A stretch of 64,000 nucleotides of DNA, from NCBI RefSeq assembly GCF_003610895.1, contig NZ_MCAS01000068.1:186001-250000 (forward strand), read 5' to 3'. Numbering within the stretch: position 1 is the stretch's first letter; every line of letters begins with the position of its first letter. Shown here in pieces: positions 44,685 to 54,313 of the stretch. The notes beneath the pieces were generated by a model. That model worked only from the letters and a program-made list of their open reading frames with translations, had not been told where the DNA came from and searched no databases. The DNA is from Paraburkholderia fungorum (GTDB taxonomy: Bacteria; Pseudomonadota; Gammaproteobacteria; Burkholderiales; Burkholderiaceae). The position numbers and the translations under genes were made by a program.

Positions 44685-45749
44685 ATGCCTACCCGCTTCA
44701 ACGCAGCTTTCACCGCGCTGCTCGCCGCCGCCTTGTTCGGCGCCACCACCCCGCTCGCCAAGGCGCTGCTCGGTTCGCTGTCGCCGTTTCTGCTGGCCGG
44801 ACTGTTCTACCTCGGCAGCGGTCTTGGCCTGACGGCCGTGATTCTGGCGCGCCGCCTGAAAGGTCACGCCGACGGGCAACCGGCCAATCACCCCCGTTTT
44901 CCTCTGCGCGAAGTGCCGTGGCTCGCGGGCGCGATCGCGGCAGGCGGCGTCGCGGGACCGGCGCTGCTGATGCTGGGTCTGAACACCACGCCGGCTGCCA
45001 CCGGTTCGCTGCTGCTGAATCTCGAAGGCGTGTTTACCGCGCTGATCGCTTGGATCGTGTTTCGCGAGAACGTCGACATCCAGGTGTTCCTCGGCATGGC
45101 GGCGATCGTCGCGGGCGGCGTGGCCCTATCGTGGCAGCCCGGCGCGGCCGGCCTGCCTGCGGGCACGCTGCTGCTGATCGGTGCCTGCGCGTGCTGGGCG
45201 GTCGACAACAATCTCACACGCAAAGTGTCAACTCACGACGCCATGTTCATTGCCTGCATAAAAGGGCTGGTGGCCGGTTCCGTCAACGTGACGCTCGCGC
45301 TCACTTTTGGTGCAACATGGCCCAAAGCCGCGACCGTCGCGCTCGCCATGCTGACGGGATTCGCGGGCTATGGCGTGAGCCTCGTGCTATTTGTCGTCGC
45401 ACTGCGCAATCTCGGCACCGCGCGCACCGGCGCCTATTTCTCGGTTGCACCGTTATTCGGCGTGACGCTGTCGTGGCTGCTGTGGCCGGAAATGCCGCCG
45501 CCGCTGTTCTGGGTGGCCGCTGCATTGATGACCGTGGGTGTCTGGCTGCACATTCGCGAACGTCATGAGCATCCGCACACGCATGTGTCGCTGGACCACA
45601 CGCATCGCCATCGGCACGACGCGCATCATCAGCACGAGCATGATTTCGCGTGGGACGGCAACGAACCGCACACCCATGCGCATTCCCATGCGCCGATCAC
45701 CCATACGCACGCGCATTTCCCAGATATTCATCACCGGCATACACATTGA
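44685..45749 (+). CDS. EamA/DMT family transporter with a histidine-rich tail
   Basis: Inner-membrane permease of 354 aa: ten predicted helices in two EamA repeats, with ALFGATTPLAKALLG early and LNTTPAATGSLLLNLEGVFTALIAW typical of the family. The last 60 residues after the tenth helix are packed with His, in pairs such as HPHTH, HRHRHDAHHQHEH and HTHAHSHAP. That tail should bind Zn, Ni or Co. Ordinary DMT exporters lack it, so a metal-responsive or metal-transporting role is likely. The substrate is unknown. Confidence 0.9.
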   Translation: MPTRFNAAFTALLAAALFGATTPLAKALLGSLSPFLLAGLFYLGSGLGLTAVILARRLKGHADGQPANHPRFPLREVPWLAGAIAAGGVAGPALLMLGLNTTPAATGSLLLNLEGVFTALIAWIVFRENVDIQVFLGMAAIVAGGVALSWQPGAAGLPAGTLLLIGACACWAVDNNLTRKVSTHDAMFIACIKGLVAGSVNVTLALTFGATWPKAATVALAMLTGFAGYGVSLVLFVVALRNLGTARTGAYFSVAPLFGVTLSWLLWPEMPPPLFWVAAALMTVGVWLHIRERHEHPHTHVSLDHTHRHRHDAHHQHEHDFAWDGNEPHTHAHSHAPITHTHAHFPDIHHRHTH

Positions 45750-45934
45750 TTTCCTGCTTCACTGCGCGGCACGGGCGCCTGCTGCAGTGCAAGACAAAAA
45801 TCTCTGTGGAACAGGTCATTCGATAGGACGATTCAATTGGCATCGCAGCAAAACGCATCCTCTAATGAAACTCCTGTCGTGCGCGCCCGTTCATGGCAAC
45901 CCACCTGTCCACCCCGCTTGCCCCGGAGATATCC

Positions 45935-46138
45935 ATGTCCCAACCCGAGCCTAATGTCGACGAAGTGGTGAGAAGCATCGCAGAGGAGACCGACACACCC
46001 ACGGAAACGGTCTCGAAGATGTATGCAGACACACTGGCCGACTACCGGCACGAAGCGCGTGTGTTCGATTACGTACCGCTGTTCGCCGCGAAGAAAGTAC
46101 GCGACAAGCTGCGCCATACGTCGAAACACAAACATTGA
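45935..46138 (+). CDS. DUF3562 family small protein
   Basis: A 67-aa acidic-to-basic protein matching DUF3562: EVVRSIAEETDTPTETVSKM then FDYVPLFAAKKVRDKLR. ATG 45935 has GGAG six bases before it; an in-frame ATG at 45893 lacks one. The family is common in Burkholderia with no known role. The helical layout suggests a small soluble regulator. Confidence 0.8.
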   Translation: MSQPEPNVDEVVRSIAEETDTPTETVSKMYADTLADYRHEARVFDYVPLFAAKKVRDKLRHTSKHKH

Positions 46139-46284
46139 TACGGCGGCGCGCGGAGACCACCGCCTGCTTGATAGCACTCCGGATCGACCGCGCTGACTCG
46201 CGTGGCGATTCGCAAGAACGCGTATCGAATTATTTTTCCCACTGCTAGACTCTGACCCGGATACATCGACTCGGGGAAGATGGT

Positions 46285-47388
46285 ATGCGGGTGACAATCG
46301 TAGGTGCCGGGATTGCCGGCTTGAGCACAGCGTGGTCGCTCGCAAAACTGGGACACGACATCACGCTGATCGAACAAGGCTCGATTCCGAATCCACTCGC
46401 CGCCTCGGGCGACCGGCATCGCATGATCCGTCGCGCTTATGGCGACGCCGACGGCTACGCACGCACCATCGCAGAAGCGTTCGACAGCTGGGACCTGCTG
46501 TGGAATGACCTGGGCGTCTCGCACTATGCGAATTGCGGCGTGCTCGGCATTTCGCAGCATGCAAGCGATGGCGCCGAGCAATTCCGCACGGGTCTCGACC
46601 GGATGAAATTCGAGTATGAACTGCTCGATCCGCGCGAAGCCGCCGAACGCTACCCCTTTCTCGATCCCGCTACGTTTCGCTACGCTTATCTCGACCACGA
46701 TGGCGGCGCGCTGTTCAGCGAACGCATCGCACGCGACATGAAGGCGTGGCTCAGGATGCGCGGCGCGGATATTCGCACCCACGCCAAGGTACTCGCGGTC
46801 GATGCGCATGCGGCCTCCGTGCGCATTGAGGACGACACCATCATCCGTGCCGACCGGCTCGTGGTCGCCGCCGGTGCGTGGACGCTGCAGCTATTCCCGG
46901 CGCTCGCTGAAAACCTGATGACTTATCGCAACGCGGTTGCCTATATGGAGCCGCCCGCGGATCTGGCGGACGCGTGGTTAAATGCGCCCGCTATCGTCGA
47001 TATTGGCGGCAGCAGCGGCGGTTACGTGTTGCCACCGAGCGACGACATTGGCCTGAAGTTCGGCGCCGGCGTGCACAGATCACGTGCCCCTGATCCTGAC
47101 GCCAATCGTGTCGCCGCGCCCGGAGAAGGCGACAGTCTGCGCCGGTTGTTTGCGCCGCCGCTCAGGCGCATCGACGAATATACGGTTACCGAAGTAAAAA
47201 CCTGCATCTACACGTTCACTGCGGACAACCGCTTCTTTTCGAAGCGCCTTGGCAACACGCTGGTGGTGTCGGCCTGCTCGGGTCACGGCTATAAATTCGG
47301 CGCAGCGGTCGGACGCCGGGTCGCGCAAGCGCTGGATACGGATGACGACGCCATGCTCGCACGTTGGCTCAAGGCGGAAACGGATTAG
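46285..47388 (+). CDS. FAD-dependent amino-acid/amine oxidase (DAO family)
   Basis: Flavoprotein of 367 aa. The dinucleotide motif VTIVGAGIAGLSTAWSLA and the later DRLVVAAGAWTLQL are typical of D-amino-acid/sarcosine oxidases. The C-terminal CSGHGYKFGAAVGRRVA closes the FAD site. The ribosome site GGGGAAG precedes ATG 46285. It converges with a MocR-type regulator. The substrate amine is unknown. Confidence 0.88.
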   Translation: MRVTIVGAGIAGLSTAWSLAKLGHDITLIEQGSIPNPLAASGDRHRMIRRAYGDADGYARTIAEAFDSWDLLWNDLGVSHYANCGVLGISQHASDGAEQFRTGLDRMKFEYELLDPREAAERYPFLDPATFRYAYLDHDGGALFSERIARDMKAWLRMRGADIRTHAKVLAVDAHAASVRIEDDTIIRADRLVVAAGAWTLQLFPALAENLMTYRNAVAYMEPPADLADAWLNAPAIVDIGGSSGGYVLPPSDDIGLKFGAGVHRSRAPDPDANRVAAPGEGDSLRRLFAPPLRRIDEYTVTEVKTCIYTFTADNRFFSKRLGNTLVVSACSGHGYKFGAAVGRRVAQALDTDDDAMLARWLKAETD

Positions 47389-47414
47389 TCCTGTTTCTTC
47401 AGAACAATGCAACG

Positions 47415-48890
47415 CTAGCGGTCTAGCCCACGCACCACGGCGGCAAGTCGCGCCACCAGCGCATCTGCTTCGTGCGGCTTGACCCCCGCATAGCCGAGCA
47501 TGAAGCCGTTGTAGCCCGCGGCGCCTTCAGCCGATGGCTGACAAAACCCGCTGAGCGCGGCGATATGCAAACCGTGCTCACGCGTCGCTGCGCTCACGTC
47601 CTGATCGCGCAGCGGCGCATCGAGCCGCATTGTCAAATGCATGCCGCCCCCATCGGACGAAACGGTCACCAGGTCATGCATGTGCCGCTCGATCGCATTC
47701 ACCAGCGCCGCGCGACGCTGTTGATAGAGGCGCCGCATCCGCCGCAAATGCCGCGCATATTTCCCGCTGTCGATAAAATCCGCTAACGCGATCTGCTCGG
47801 CCACTCGCCCTTGCCGGGCGATCTCGCTGAGCGCCTCGTCGATGTCGTGGACAAGATGCGCCGGCACCACCATGAAGCCCATACGCAGCGCCGGAAACAT
47901 CGTCTTGCTGAAGGTGCCGAGGTAAATCACCGGCGTGTCGCCCGTGAGGCCCTGGATCGACGGCAGCGGTGGGCCGCTATGGCGCAGCTCACTGTCGTAA
48001 TCGTCCTCGATGATCCACGCACCGCGCGCCACCGCGTTCTCGATGATCGACCAGCGCCGCTCCAGGCTCAACACGCTGCCGAGCGGGTATTGATGCGAGG
48101 GCGTGATGTACATCAGGCGCGGTGGCGTCCGGTTCCAATGATCCGGTGTCGGCGCAATGCCGGCGGCGTCGACGGGAATCGGCACCAGTTGCAAACCAGC
48201 AGCCTGAAACGCCGCCTTCGCGCCGTGATAGCCGGGGTCTTCGACCCAGACGCTGTCGCCGGGGTCGGCCAGCATGCACGCGCATAGATCGAGACTCGCC
48301 TGCGTGCCCGAGGTGATGAACACCTGCTCCGCTGAGCACCGCACACCGCGCGACACGCGTACGTACTCCGCAATCGAGCGGCGCAACGCGGGGTGTCCGG
48401 CGTTATTGCCGTAACCGAGTTCACCCGGCTCGACGAGACGCCACGCGCGCTCCATTGAGGCACGCCATTGCGCGAGCGGAAATTCATCGAGCGCGGGCAC
48501 GCCGGGACGAAACGGCGTGGGATCGTCCGGGCTGGTGCGCTCGCGCGGCAAAGCGGCGACGCGGCGCGACAGGCGATTTGCAGGCACCTGCGCGCCGCCG
48601 CCTGCAGTGGCGAGCGAGGCCCCTGAGCCATTCACCACGCTGACGATCGAACCATGCCGGCTCGCTGTGATGAAGCCTTCGTCGGTCAGCCGTTCATAGG
48701 CGTAGAGCACCGAGTTGCGCGCAATGCCCAACTGTTCGGCGAGCGCTCGTGTAGCAAGAAGACGGCTGCCGTGACGGATATCACCATCGAGAATCGCGCG
48801 ACGCAGACTCTCGTAGAGCAGGTCCTGCTGCGTGAGCTTGCGCCCGCCCATTGCCCGTTCGACGTTCGACATCAACAGACCGTAGTCCAA
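47415..48890 (-). CDS. MocR/PdxR-type regulator (GntR head, aminotransferase body)
   Basis: Transcription factor of 491 aa. The GntR winged helix (LYESLRRAILDGDIRHGSRL to NSVLYAYERLTDEGF) is fused to a fold-type I aminotransferase. That part has TSGTQASLDLCACML, WIIEDDYDSELRHSG and the PLP-lysine YLGTFSKTMFPALR. The start is TTG at 48890: GGAG lies eight bases before it, and the extra MDYGLLMS matches the family's usual N-terminus. ATG 48872 is the alternative. It is divergent from a small exported protein and convergent with the FAD oxidase. Confidence 0.9.
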   Translation of the reverse strand: MDYGLLMSNVERAMGGRKLTQQDLLYESLRRAILDGDIRHGSRLLATRALAEQLGIARNSVLYAYERLTDEGFITASRHGSIVSVVNGSGASLATAGGGAQVPANRLSRRVAALPRERTSPDDPTPFRPGVPALDEFPLAQWRASMERAWRLVEPGELGYGNNAGHPALRRSIAEYVRVSRGVRCSAEQVFITSGTQASLDLCACMLADPGDSVWVEDPGYHGAKAAFQAAGLQLVPIPVDAAGIAPTPDHWNRTPPRLMYITPSHQYPLGSVLSLERRWSIIENAVARGAWIIEDDYDSELRHSGPPLPSIQGLTGDTPVIYLGTFSKTMFPALRMGFMVVPAHLVHDIDEALSEIARQGRVAEQIALADFIDSGKYARHLRRMRRLYQQRRAALVNAIERHMHDLVTVSSDGGGMHLTMRLDAPLRDQDVSAATREHGLHIAALSGFCQPSAEGAAGYNGFMLGYAGVKPHEADALVARLAAVVRGLDR

Positions 48891-49014
48891 ATTCGTGGCT
48901 CCAAATTCTAGATGTATTGTGGCGCTAACAATGGTGCCACAAATTTCTTATGCTGACGGTTCCGGAGTCGCCGCCGCTGCGCCACCACTAAATACCGAGA
49001 GAGAGGTCGATGCC

Positions 49015-49281
49015 ATGAACACGCCTGCACGTCGCGCCACAACCGCACGCTTGAGCTATGGCGCCGCGATCAAGTGGTGCGTGGCGCTGGCGTGCGCGGC
49101 TTATGCCTACGGCCTGCTCGATCCCGCGGCCACTGCACGCGCAAGGCTGGATGCCTGCATCAGCGAAAATCTGGGGCAGCACGGTAGTACAGTGGGCACA
49201 GCGGCCGCAACAACCGCCAGCAAAGAAGACCGCGAACAGGCCTTCAGCGCGGCCGTCTATGCCTGTTCGAATCAGCCCTAG
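49015..49281 (+). CDS. hypothetical protein with N-terminal helix
   Basis: An 88-aa protein with a single hydrophobic segment (AIKWCVALACAAYAYGLLDPA) acting as a signal or anchor, followed by a short domain with two Cys (DACISENLG and VYACSNQP). GAGAGAGG precedes ATG 49015. The longer frame from 48895 overlaps the regulator promoter. Function unknown. Confidence 0.65.
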   Translation: MNTPARRATTARLSYGAAIKWCVALACAAYAYGLLDPAATARARLDACISENLGQHGSTVGTAAATTASKEDREQAFSAAVYACSNQP

Positions 49282-49331
49282 CGGGGCAGATCGGCCTGCC
49301 CACACCCCTTACCCAACAAGGAACAACACCC

Positions 49332-49793
49332 ATGTCCGAAGCCATCCAGATCCGCCCTGTCACAGCCGCCGACTTCGACGCCTGGCTGCCGCTGTGGGAC
49401 GCCTATAACGCGTTTTACGGCCGCTCGGGCGAGACGGCATTGCCTCGCGAGATCACGCAGGTCACATGGGGGCGTTTCTTCGACGCCTACGAGCCCATGC
49501 ACGCGCTGGTCGCCGAGCGCAACGGCCAGTTGCTCGGCCTCGTGCACTTCCTGTATCACCGCCACACCACCATGGTGGCGCCGACCTGCTATCTGCAAGA
49601 TCTCTACACGCTGGATACGGAGCGCGGCAAAGGGGTCGGCCGTGCACTGATCGAAGCGGTGTACGCACGGGCCAAGGCCGACGGTTTGCAACGCGTCTAC
49701 TGGCAAACGCATGAGACGAACCACACGGCGATGAAGCTGTACGACAAAGTCGCGGACCACTCCGGCTTCGTGGTGTATCGCAAGGCCTTGTGA
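49332..49793 (+). CDS. GNAT family N-acetyltransferase
   Basis: Acetyltransferase of 153 aa, spermidine/diamine acetyltransferase-like in layout. The CoA loop is ERGKGVGRALIEAVYARAK, preceded by CYLQDLYTLD. The late motif NHTAMKLYDKVADHSGFVVY is well kept. ATG 49332 follows AAGGAAC. The substrate is unknown. It is separated from the HscC gene by 286 bases without a gene. Confidence 0.88.
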   Translation: MSEAIQIRPVTAADFDAWLPLWDAYNAFYGRSGETALPREITQVTWGRFFDAYEPMHALVAERNGQLLGLVHFLYHRHTTMVAPTCYLQDLYTLDTERGKGVGRALIEAVYARAKADGLQRVYWQTHETNHTAMKLYDKVADHSGFVVYRKAL

Positions 49794-50079
49794 TACATCG
49801 CAGCAGGCCGGCCTGGCGGGCTTCGCACACCCGTTTTACATCCACCATTCCGGCCGCCTGTTTTGCGCGGCGCGGCACCACATCCGCATGTCCGGCGGCC
49901 CATCTCGCCGGCATGCGCGCCGCATCGCCTGTCCCGGTTCTCACCGCATTCGTTCCCCGCGCGGCTCAAGTTTGCATGCAGCTTGCCGTTATCGCCATTG
50001 GACGGAGCACCATCTGGCTCCCACGCGACCTTGGGCGATCTCCTCATGGAGGGGCGCAAAACGAATCGGAAAACTGTAC

Positions 50080-51789
50080 ATGCCTTCGATCATCGGCATC
50101 GATCTTGGAACCACGCATAGTCTTGCCGCAGTCTGGCGCAATAACGAGGCTACCCTCATCCCAAACGCACTGGGCGACGTACTGACGCCGTCATGCGTCT
50201 CGATCGACGACGACGGCTCGATACTCGTCGGCCGGCCCGCTCACGACCGCTTGCATACGCATCCCGAACGCACCGCCGCCAACTTCAAACGCTACATGGG
50301 CACGAATCGCAACGTGTCGCTTGGCGGGCAGACCCTGCGTCCCGAGGAACTGTCTTCGCTCGTGCTCAAATCGTTGAAAGCCGATGCCGAAGCGTTCCTC
50401 GGCGAAGCGGTTCAAGACGCCGTGATCGCCGTACCGGCCTATTTCAGCGACGCGCAACGCAAAGCCACACGCATTGCCGGCGAACTGGCCGGCCTCAACG
50501 TGCGGCGCCTCGTCAACGAACCGACCGCGGCCTCGCTCGCGTATGGCGTGCATCAGCGCGATAGCGAACGCAAGTTCCTGATCTTCGATCTGGGCGGCGG
50601 CACGTTCGACGTCTCCGTGCTCGACTTCTTCGAAGGCGTGATGGAAGTGCGCGCCAGTACCGGCGACAACTTTCTGGGCGGCGAAGATTTCACCGAGGCG
50701 CTCGTCGAGTTGTTCTGCCAGCGCAATAACCTTCGAGCCGGGTCGCTCACGCCAATTGCCGCGCAACGTCTGCACCAGCAGGCCGAACGTGCGAAACGTC
50801 TGTTCACGCAGAGTAGTGCTGAGAGCGTTACGCTCAAGCTTATGGTTGCCGACCACGAGCATAGTCTCGAACTCGATGCGGCCGCCGCGGAGCGGACCTG
50901 CGAGCATTTGCTGCAACGCCTGCGCAAGCCTGTCGAGCGAGCGCTGCGCGATTCGAAGATCGCTGTCGATGCACTCGACGAAATTATCCTTGTCGGCGGC
51001 GCCTCGCGCATGCCGATGGTGCGCAAGCTGGTCTCGAAGATGTTCGGCCGTTTGCCCGCCGCCCATCTGAATCCGGACGAAGTCGTCGCGCTCGGCGCCG
51101 CCGTGCAGGCAGGGCTCGTCACGCGGGACGCAGGTCTCGACGAAATGGTGCTGACCGATGTCGCGCCGTATAGCCTCGGCATCGACACGGCCATGCAAAT
51201 CGGCGCCAATCAATATGTGCCGGGGCATTTTCTGCCGATCATCGAGCGCAACACGATCGTGCCGGTAAGCCGCATGCAGCGCATTTTCACCGTGAGCGAC
51301 CGGCAACAGATGCTGAGCATCAAGGTGTTCCAGGGCGAAGCGCGCTTGACCGCGGACAACGTGCCGCTCGGCGAATTCACGCTCGACGTACCAGTCAGAC
51401 CGGCTGGTCAGGCGGGCGCGGATGTGCGCTTCACCTACGACATCAACGGTGTGCTGGAAGTGGAGGCGACGGCCTTCCCGGATGGTGTGAAGCGCGCGAT
51501 GGTGATCGAAGAGAACCCCGGCGTGTTGACGCCGGAAGAAATCAGCGAACGGCTCGTGGCCTTGAGTGCGTTGAAGATCCATCCGCGCGATCAGTTGGAG
51601 AATCGCTCGCTGCTCACACGCGCGGATCGCGTCTATGAGGAAACGCTCGGCGAGCATCGGCAATATCTGGCTGCGCATATCGCGCGGTTCCAGTCGCTGC
51701 TTGAACGGCAGAACGCCGAGGAAATCGCCCATGCGCGCAACGAACTGAGCGCGCTGCTGGATCGCTTCGATGTGCATGTGACGTATTGA
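50080..51789 (+). CDS. hscC: Hsp70-family chaperone HscC
   Basis: Specialised cytoplasmic Hsp70 of 569 aa, shorter than DnaK because the C-terminal lid is reduced. ATPase-domain motifs: IIGIDLGTTHSLAAVW, VNEPTAASLAYG, IFDLGGGTFDVSVLD, GGEDFTEAL and ILVGGASRMPMV. The substrate-binding part follows (VAPYSLGIDT, NTIVPVSRMQ). The frame is open from 49888, but ATG 50080 (MPSIIGIDLG) is the true start. Its J-like partner begins six bases after its stop, the usual HscC arrangement. Confidence 0.94.
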   Translation: MPSIIGIDLGTTHSLAAVWRNNEATLIPNALGDVLTPSCVSIDDDGSILVGRPAHDRLHTHPERTAANFKRYMGTNRNVSLGGQTLRPEELSSLVLKSLKADAEAFLGEAVQDAVIAVPAYFSDAQRKATRIAGELAGLNVRRLVNEPTAASLAYGVHQRDSERKFLIFDLGGGTFDVSVLDFFEGVMEVRASTGDNFLGGEDFTEALVELFCQRNNLRAGSLTPIAAQRLHQQAERAKRLFTQSSAESVTLKLMVADHEHSLELDAAAAERTCEHLLQRLRKPVERALRDSKIAVDALDEIILVGGASRMPMVRKLVSKMFGRLPAAHLNPDEVVALGAAVQAGLVTRDAGLDEMVLTDVAPYSLGIDTAMQIGANQYVPGHFLPIIERNTIVPVSRMQRIFTVSDRQQMLSIKVFQGEARLTADNVPLGEFTLDVPVRPAGQAGADVRFTYDINGVLEVEATAFPDGVKRAMVIEENPGVLTPEEISERLVALSALKIHPRDQLENRSLLTRADRVYEETLGEHRQYLAAHIARFQSLLERQNAEEIAHARNELSALLDRFDVHVTY

Positions 51790-51795
51790 TCGGCC

Positions 51796-53535
51796 ATGGA
51801 TACGACTTCTGCCTATCACTGGCCGTGGGATGTGCTCGGCATTGCCGCGAACGCCGACGAACGCACGGTGCGCCGTGCTTATGCGCGTCTGCTGAAACAG
51901 CAACGCCCGGATGAGGACGCTGAGGCGTTTCAGCGTCTGCGGTATGCGTATGAGTCTGCTTTGCAGATGGCGAGCAAAGGCGCGGCGGGGACGATAGCCG
52001 CAGGGCCGGTGCATGAGCCAATGCCGGTACCCGTGCATACGCCGATCACGACGCCGGTGCCTGTGTTGCGCACAGCACCCTCAGCGCAAACGACGCCACC
52101 GCACTCCAGCCTCACGCAACCGGCGCCCGAAACACGCCTTCGCGAACCCGACGCTTTCGAGAGCGCTGTCCAGCTCTGGCAGAACTTCGTCTCGCAACGA
52201 AATCAGCTGGAGTCGCGCCGTGACCTGCAAGATCTGTTCGCCGGCGTCGTCAACATTCAGACGCGCGACGAACTCGAATGGCAAGCGCTGGTTCATTGCC
52301 TGAACGAGGACGCACCGGCCACGCTGCGCATGAACCTGAGTGCGGTGCTGGGTTGGCGGGACAACGCCGCCCATCTGCGTCGTCGCAACGCCGCCATTGC
52401 AACGCTCGCACTGGACCGCGTGTTCGCCGACGAGGACTACAACGCGTTGCGTCTGCGCTTCACGAATGCCATGGCGCTCCTCGAAGGGCCACAACCTCCG
52501 TTGGCTGCCGGCGCCCGCGCACTGCTGCGCGCGGGTGTGCGCACCGAGATGGAACAGTTGCTGACTGCCCTCAGTCGCTACCATCCAATTGTCGTGCGGT
52601 TGCTGCTCGACAGCGAGAAGGTCGAATTCTGGACCCGTTGCCTGACATTCCGGATCGGCGCGGGCCGCCTGTTTGGTCCGACGCTCGCGTTGAGCGCCTG
52701 GTGCGGCTTGCTGTTCGCCAATGCGTCGACGAGCCTGAAGAGCGACCGGTGGTTCGATCAATGGACGCCTGTTCAGTTAGCCGTGCTTCTTGCCACGCTG
52801 ATGGTGACACTGGTTACCGGCGCTGCGTCGACCGTCCTGTTGTCCGAATCGCAACAGCAGCGGCTGCGGGCGCTGCGCTCGGTTGGCTGGCTGCGTTACG
52901 GCTGGGTCCCGATCTGGCTTGGCGCGACGGCCGCCGCGTTGTGTGACGGGGGCGGCGGGCGCCTGACCTCGATCGCAATGGCCACGCTCGGCGTCTGCAC
53001 GATATGGGCCGCGTTGATCTATGGATGGCCGCACATCAAGCAACTCGCAATACTGGCCGCCTTCGGGGCAGTCGGGTTCGGCTTCGTCGGCCATTGGCTT
53101 TCCACCTATCCTCTCGCATGGCCGATGCCGTTCGCGCACGGTGTGCTGTTCGCTTTCTACTTTTCTTTCGCGCAACTGGAGTGGCGTGGTTGGCTCGCAC
53201 GCCGACCGCGTCTCGCGTGGGTTGGCGTGGCGATGTGGTTTGCGGGTTTCGTCGCGTTGATCGTTCTGCTGTTGCAACGCGAAGAGCGTTCGACGCAATT
53301 CGCGTGGGCGGTGTTTACGGTGATGGCGGCAGTGGGTGGCGTGCTGGCGACGACGCGTTGGAATGACCTGCGCCGGGCCGTGCCGGGGTTCTTTCGCGGC
53401 TACGTCCATCTTGTCTGGCTGGCCATTGCTGTGTCCAAGCCGGACATCATCGCTTGTGTGAGCGTGGGGTTGATGAGTGTGTGGATTATTGAGGAGGTGA
53501 AGCAGGGGCGGGGGTCGCGGGGAACGGCGCGCTGA
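51796..53535 (+). CDS. J-like membrane co-chaperone of HscC
   Basis: A 579-aa protein. Residues 6-55 are a J-like domain (WPWDVLGIAANADERTVRRA, YARLLKQQ, FQRLRYAYESAL). The universal His-Pro-Asp is replaced by Arg-Pro-Asp (QQRPDED). A Pro-rich linker (about 70-115) and a cytosolic helical part (120-280) follow, then about eight transmembrane helices to the end. It overlaps the HscC operon with a six-base gap. Without His, stimulation of Hsp70 ATPase may be altered; some HscC partners in enteric bacteria also deviate here, as I recall. Confidence 0.85.
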   Translation: MDTTSAYHWPWDVLGIAANADERTVRRAYARLLKQQRPDEDAEAFQRLRYAYESALQMASKGAAGTIAAGPVHEPMPVPVHTPITTPVPVLRTAPSAQTTPPHSSLTQPAPETRLREPDAFESAVQLWQNFVSQRNQLESRRDLQDLFAGVVNIQTRDELEWQALVHCLNEDAPATLRMNLSAVLGWRDNAAHLRRRNAAIATLALDRVFADEDYNALRLRFTNAMALLEGPQPPLAAGARALLRAGVRTEMEQLLTALSRYHPIVVRLLLDSEKVEFWTRCLTFRIGAGRLFGPTLALSAWCGLLFANASTSLKSDRWFDQWTPVQLAVLLATLMVTLVTGAASTVLLSESQQQRLRALRSVGWLRYGWVPIWLGATAAALCDGGGGRLTSIAMATLGVCTIWAALIYGWPHIKQLAILAAFGAVGFGFVGHWLSTYPLAWPMPFAHGVLFAFYFSFAQLEWRGWLARRPRLAWVGVAMWFAGFVALIVLLLQREERSTQFAWAVFTVMAAVGGVLATTRWNDLRRAVPGFFRGYVHLVWLAIAVSKPDIIACVSVGLMSVWIIEEVKQGRGSRGTAR

Positions 53536-53578
53536 TCGCGCGCCTCGAAAGTGACGGCACGGATGGGGTCTTATCAGT

Positions 53579-54052
53579 TCAGGTCCTCGCTATCACTGCC
53601 TTGAATAACGCCTCGTCGCGCGTGACCAGAAACAACGCTGGACATCCCGCTCCGAGTACGTGCAGAGGGGCGCGTCTCGTGACTTGATCCCAGAAGGTGT
53701 TCGTATACTCATCGTCTGAATTGAGCGCGCTAAATCCCCAACGGTTGACGAAATTTGCGTGCGGTGCGAGCCCATTGCTCCAGTCATAGACGTACCACTC
53801 ATCAAAGCCGGGGGCAGGAAGCTGCGAGACGGCCTCCACTTTCGGGCTAATCGCCAGCGCCTCAATCTTGCTCCACCCGGCCGCGAACTCATCGGCGGTT
53901 GGTGTATATGGGCCGCTATCACAGCTCGCTATGGCGACATACCGTCCTATTAGCAACTGCGGACAACGTTGCGTAAGGTCGTCCATACACGCGTCCGTTC
54001 CGTCGTCCCATTCCGCGATCCAATACCCAGCGCGGTAACCCGTTTTCATCAT
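53579..54052 (-). CDS. orphan immunity-type protein (tip 4)
   Basis: A 157-aa soluble acidic protein I cannot place in a named family (MMKTGYRAGYWIAEWDDGTD, later DEWYVYDWSNG). It is read from the ATG pair at 54052/54049. It directly follows a decayed RHS core (54060-54178) with no toxin end between. Four other genes in this string sit in the same place after RHS pieces and look like immunity genes, so the same role is inferred. It converges on the J-like gene with a 43-base gap. Confidence 0.65.
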   Translation of the reverse strand: MMKTGYRAGYWIAEWDDGTDACMDDLTQRCPQLLIGRYVAIASCDSGPYTPTADEFAAGWSKIEALAISPKVEAVSQLPAPGFDEWYVYDWSNGLAPHANFVNRWGFSALNSDDEYTNTFWDQVTRRAPLHVLGAGCPALFLVTRDEALFKAVIART

Positions 54053-54180
54053 TCTTGCCTCACTCGCATAAGTACACGCGCTCGTCTGCCTACATGCGTG
54101 GCCAACCGGGTCCTCACCGACGATTCGTGCGGTCGTCGGGTCCGCAATACCAGTTCCGATAGTAAAACATCGGTACTGCA
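54053..54180 (-). pseudogene. decayed RHS core fragment (tip 4)
   Basis: Read on the minus strand, this stretch aligns with the RHS core of the intact gene (TACTATCGGAA, then GGCAGACGA, CTTATG). It contains many substitutions and a frame disruption. The frame gives YYRNWY then a stop, and a different frame gives TTARIVGEDP. No toxin end follows: the match runs straight into the immunity gene. Confidence 0.75.
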
Positions 54181-54313
54181 GCAATGCGTCACCGTTCACA
54201 GTTGGGCGACCGCGTCGCAATTGCATTTGGCCGAACGTACCCACGCTCAATCGACCAAAGGCAGCCCAAACTCTGAATCCACCAGTTGGAGGAACCGCGT
54301 CGCGCCTTCTGTA

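Noticed and set aside
50191..52038. Minus-strand frame of 615 codons opposite hscC
   Set aside because: Shadow of HscC; the plus-strand protein has all Hsp70 motifs.
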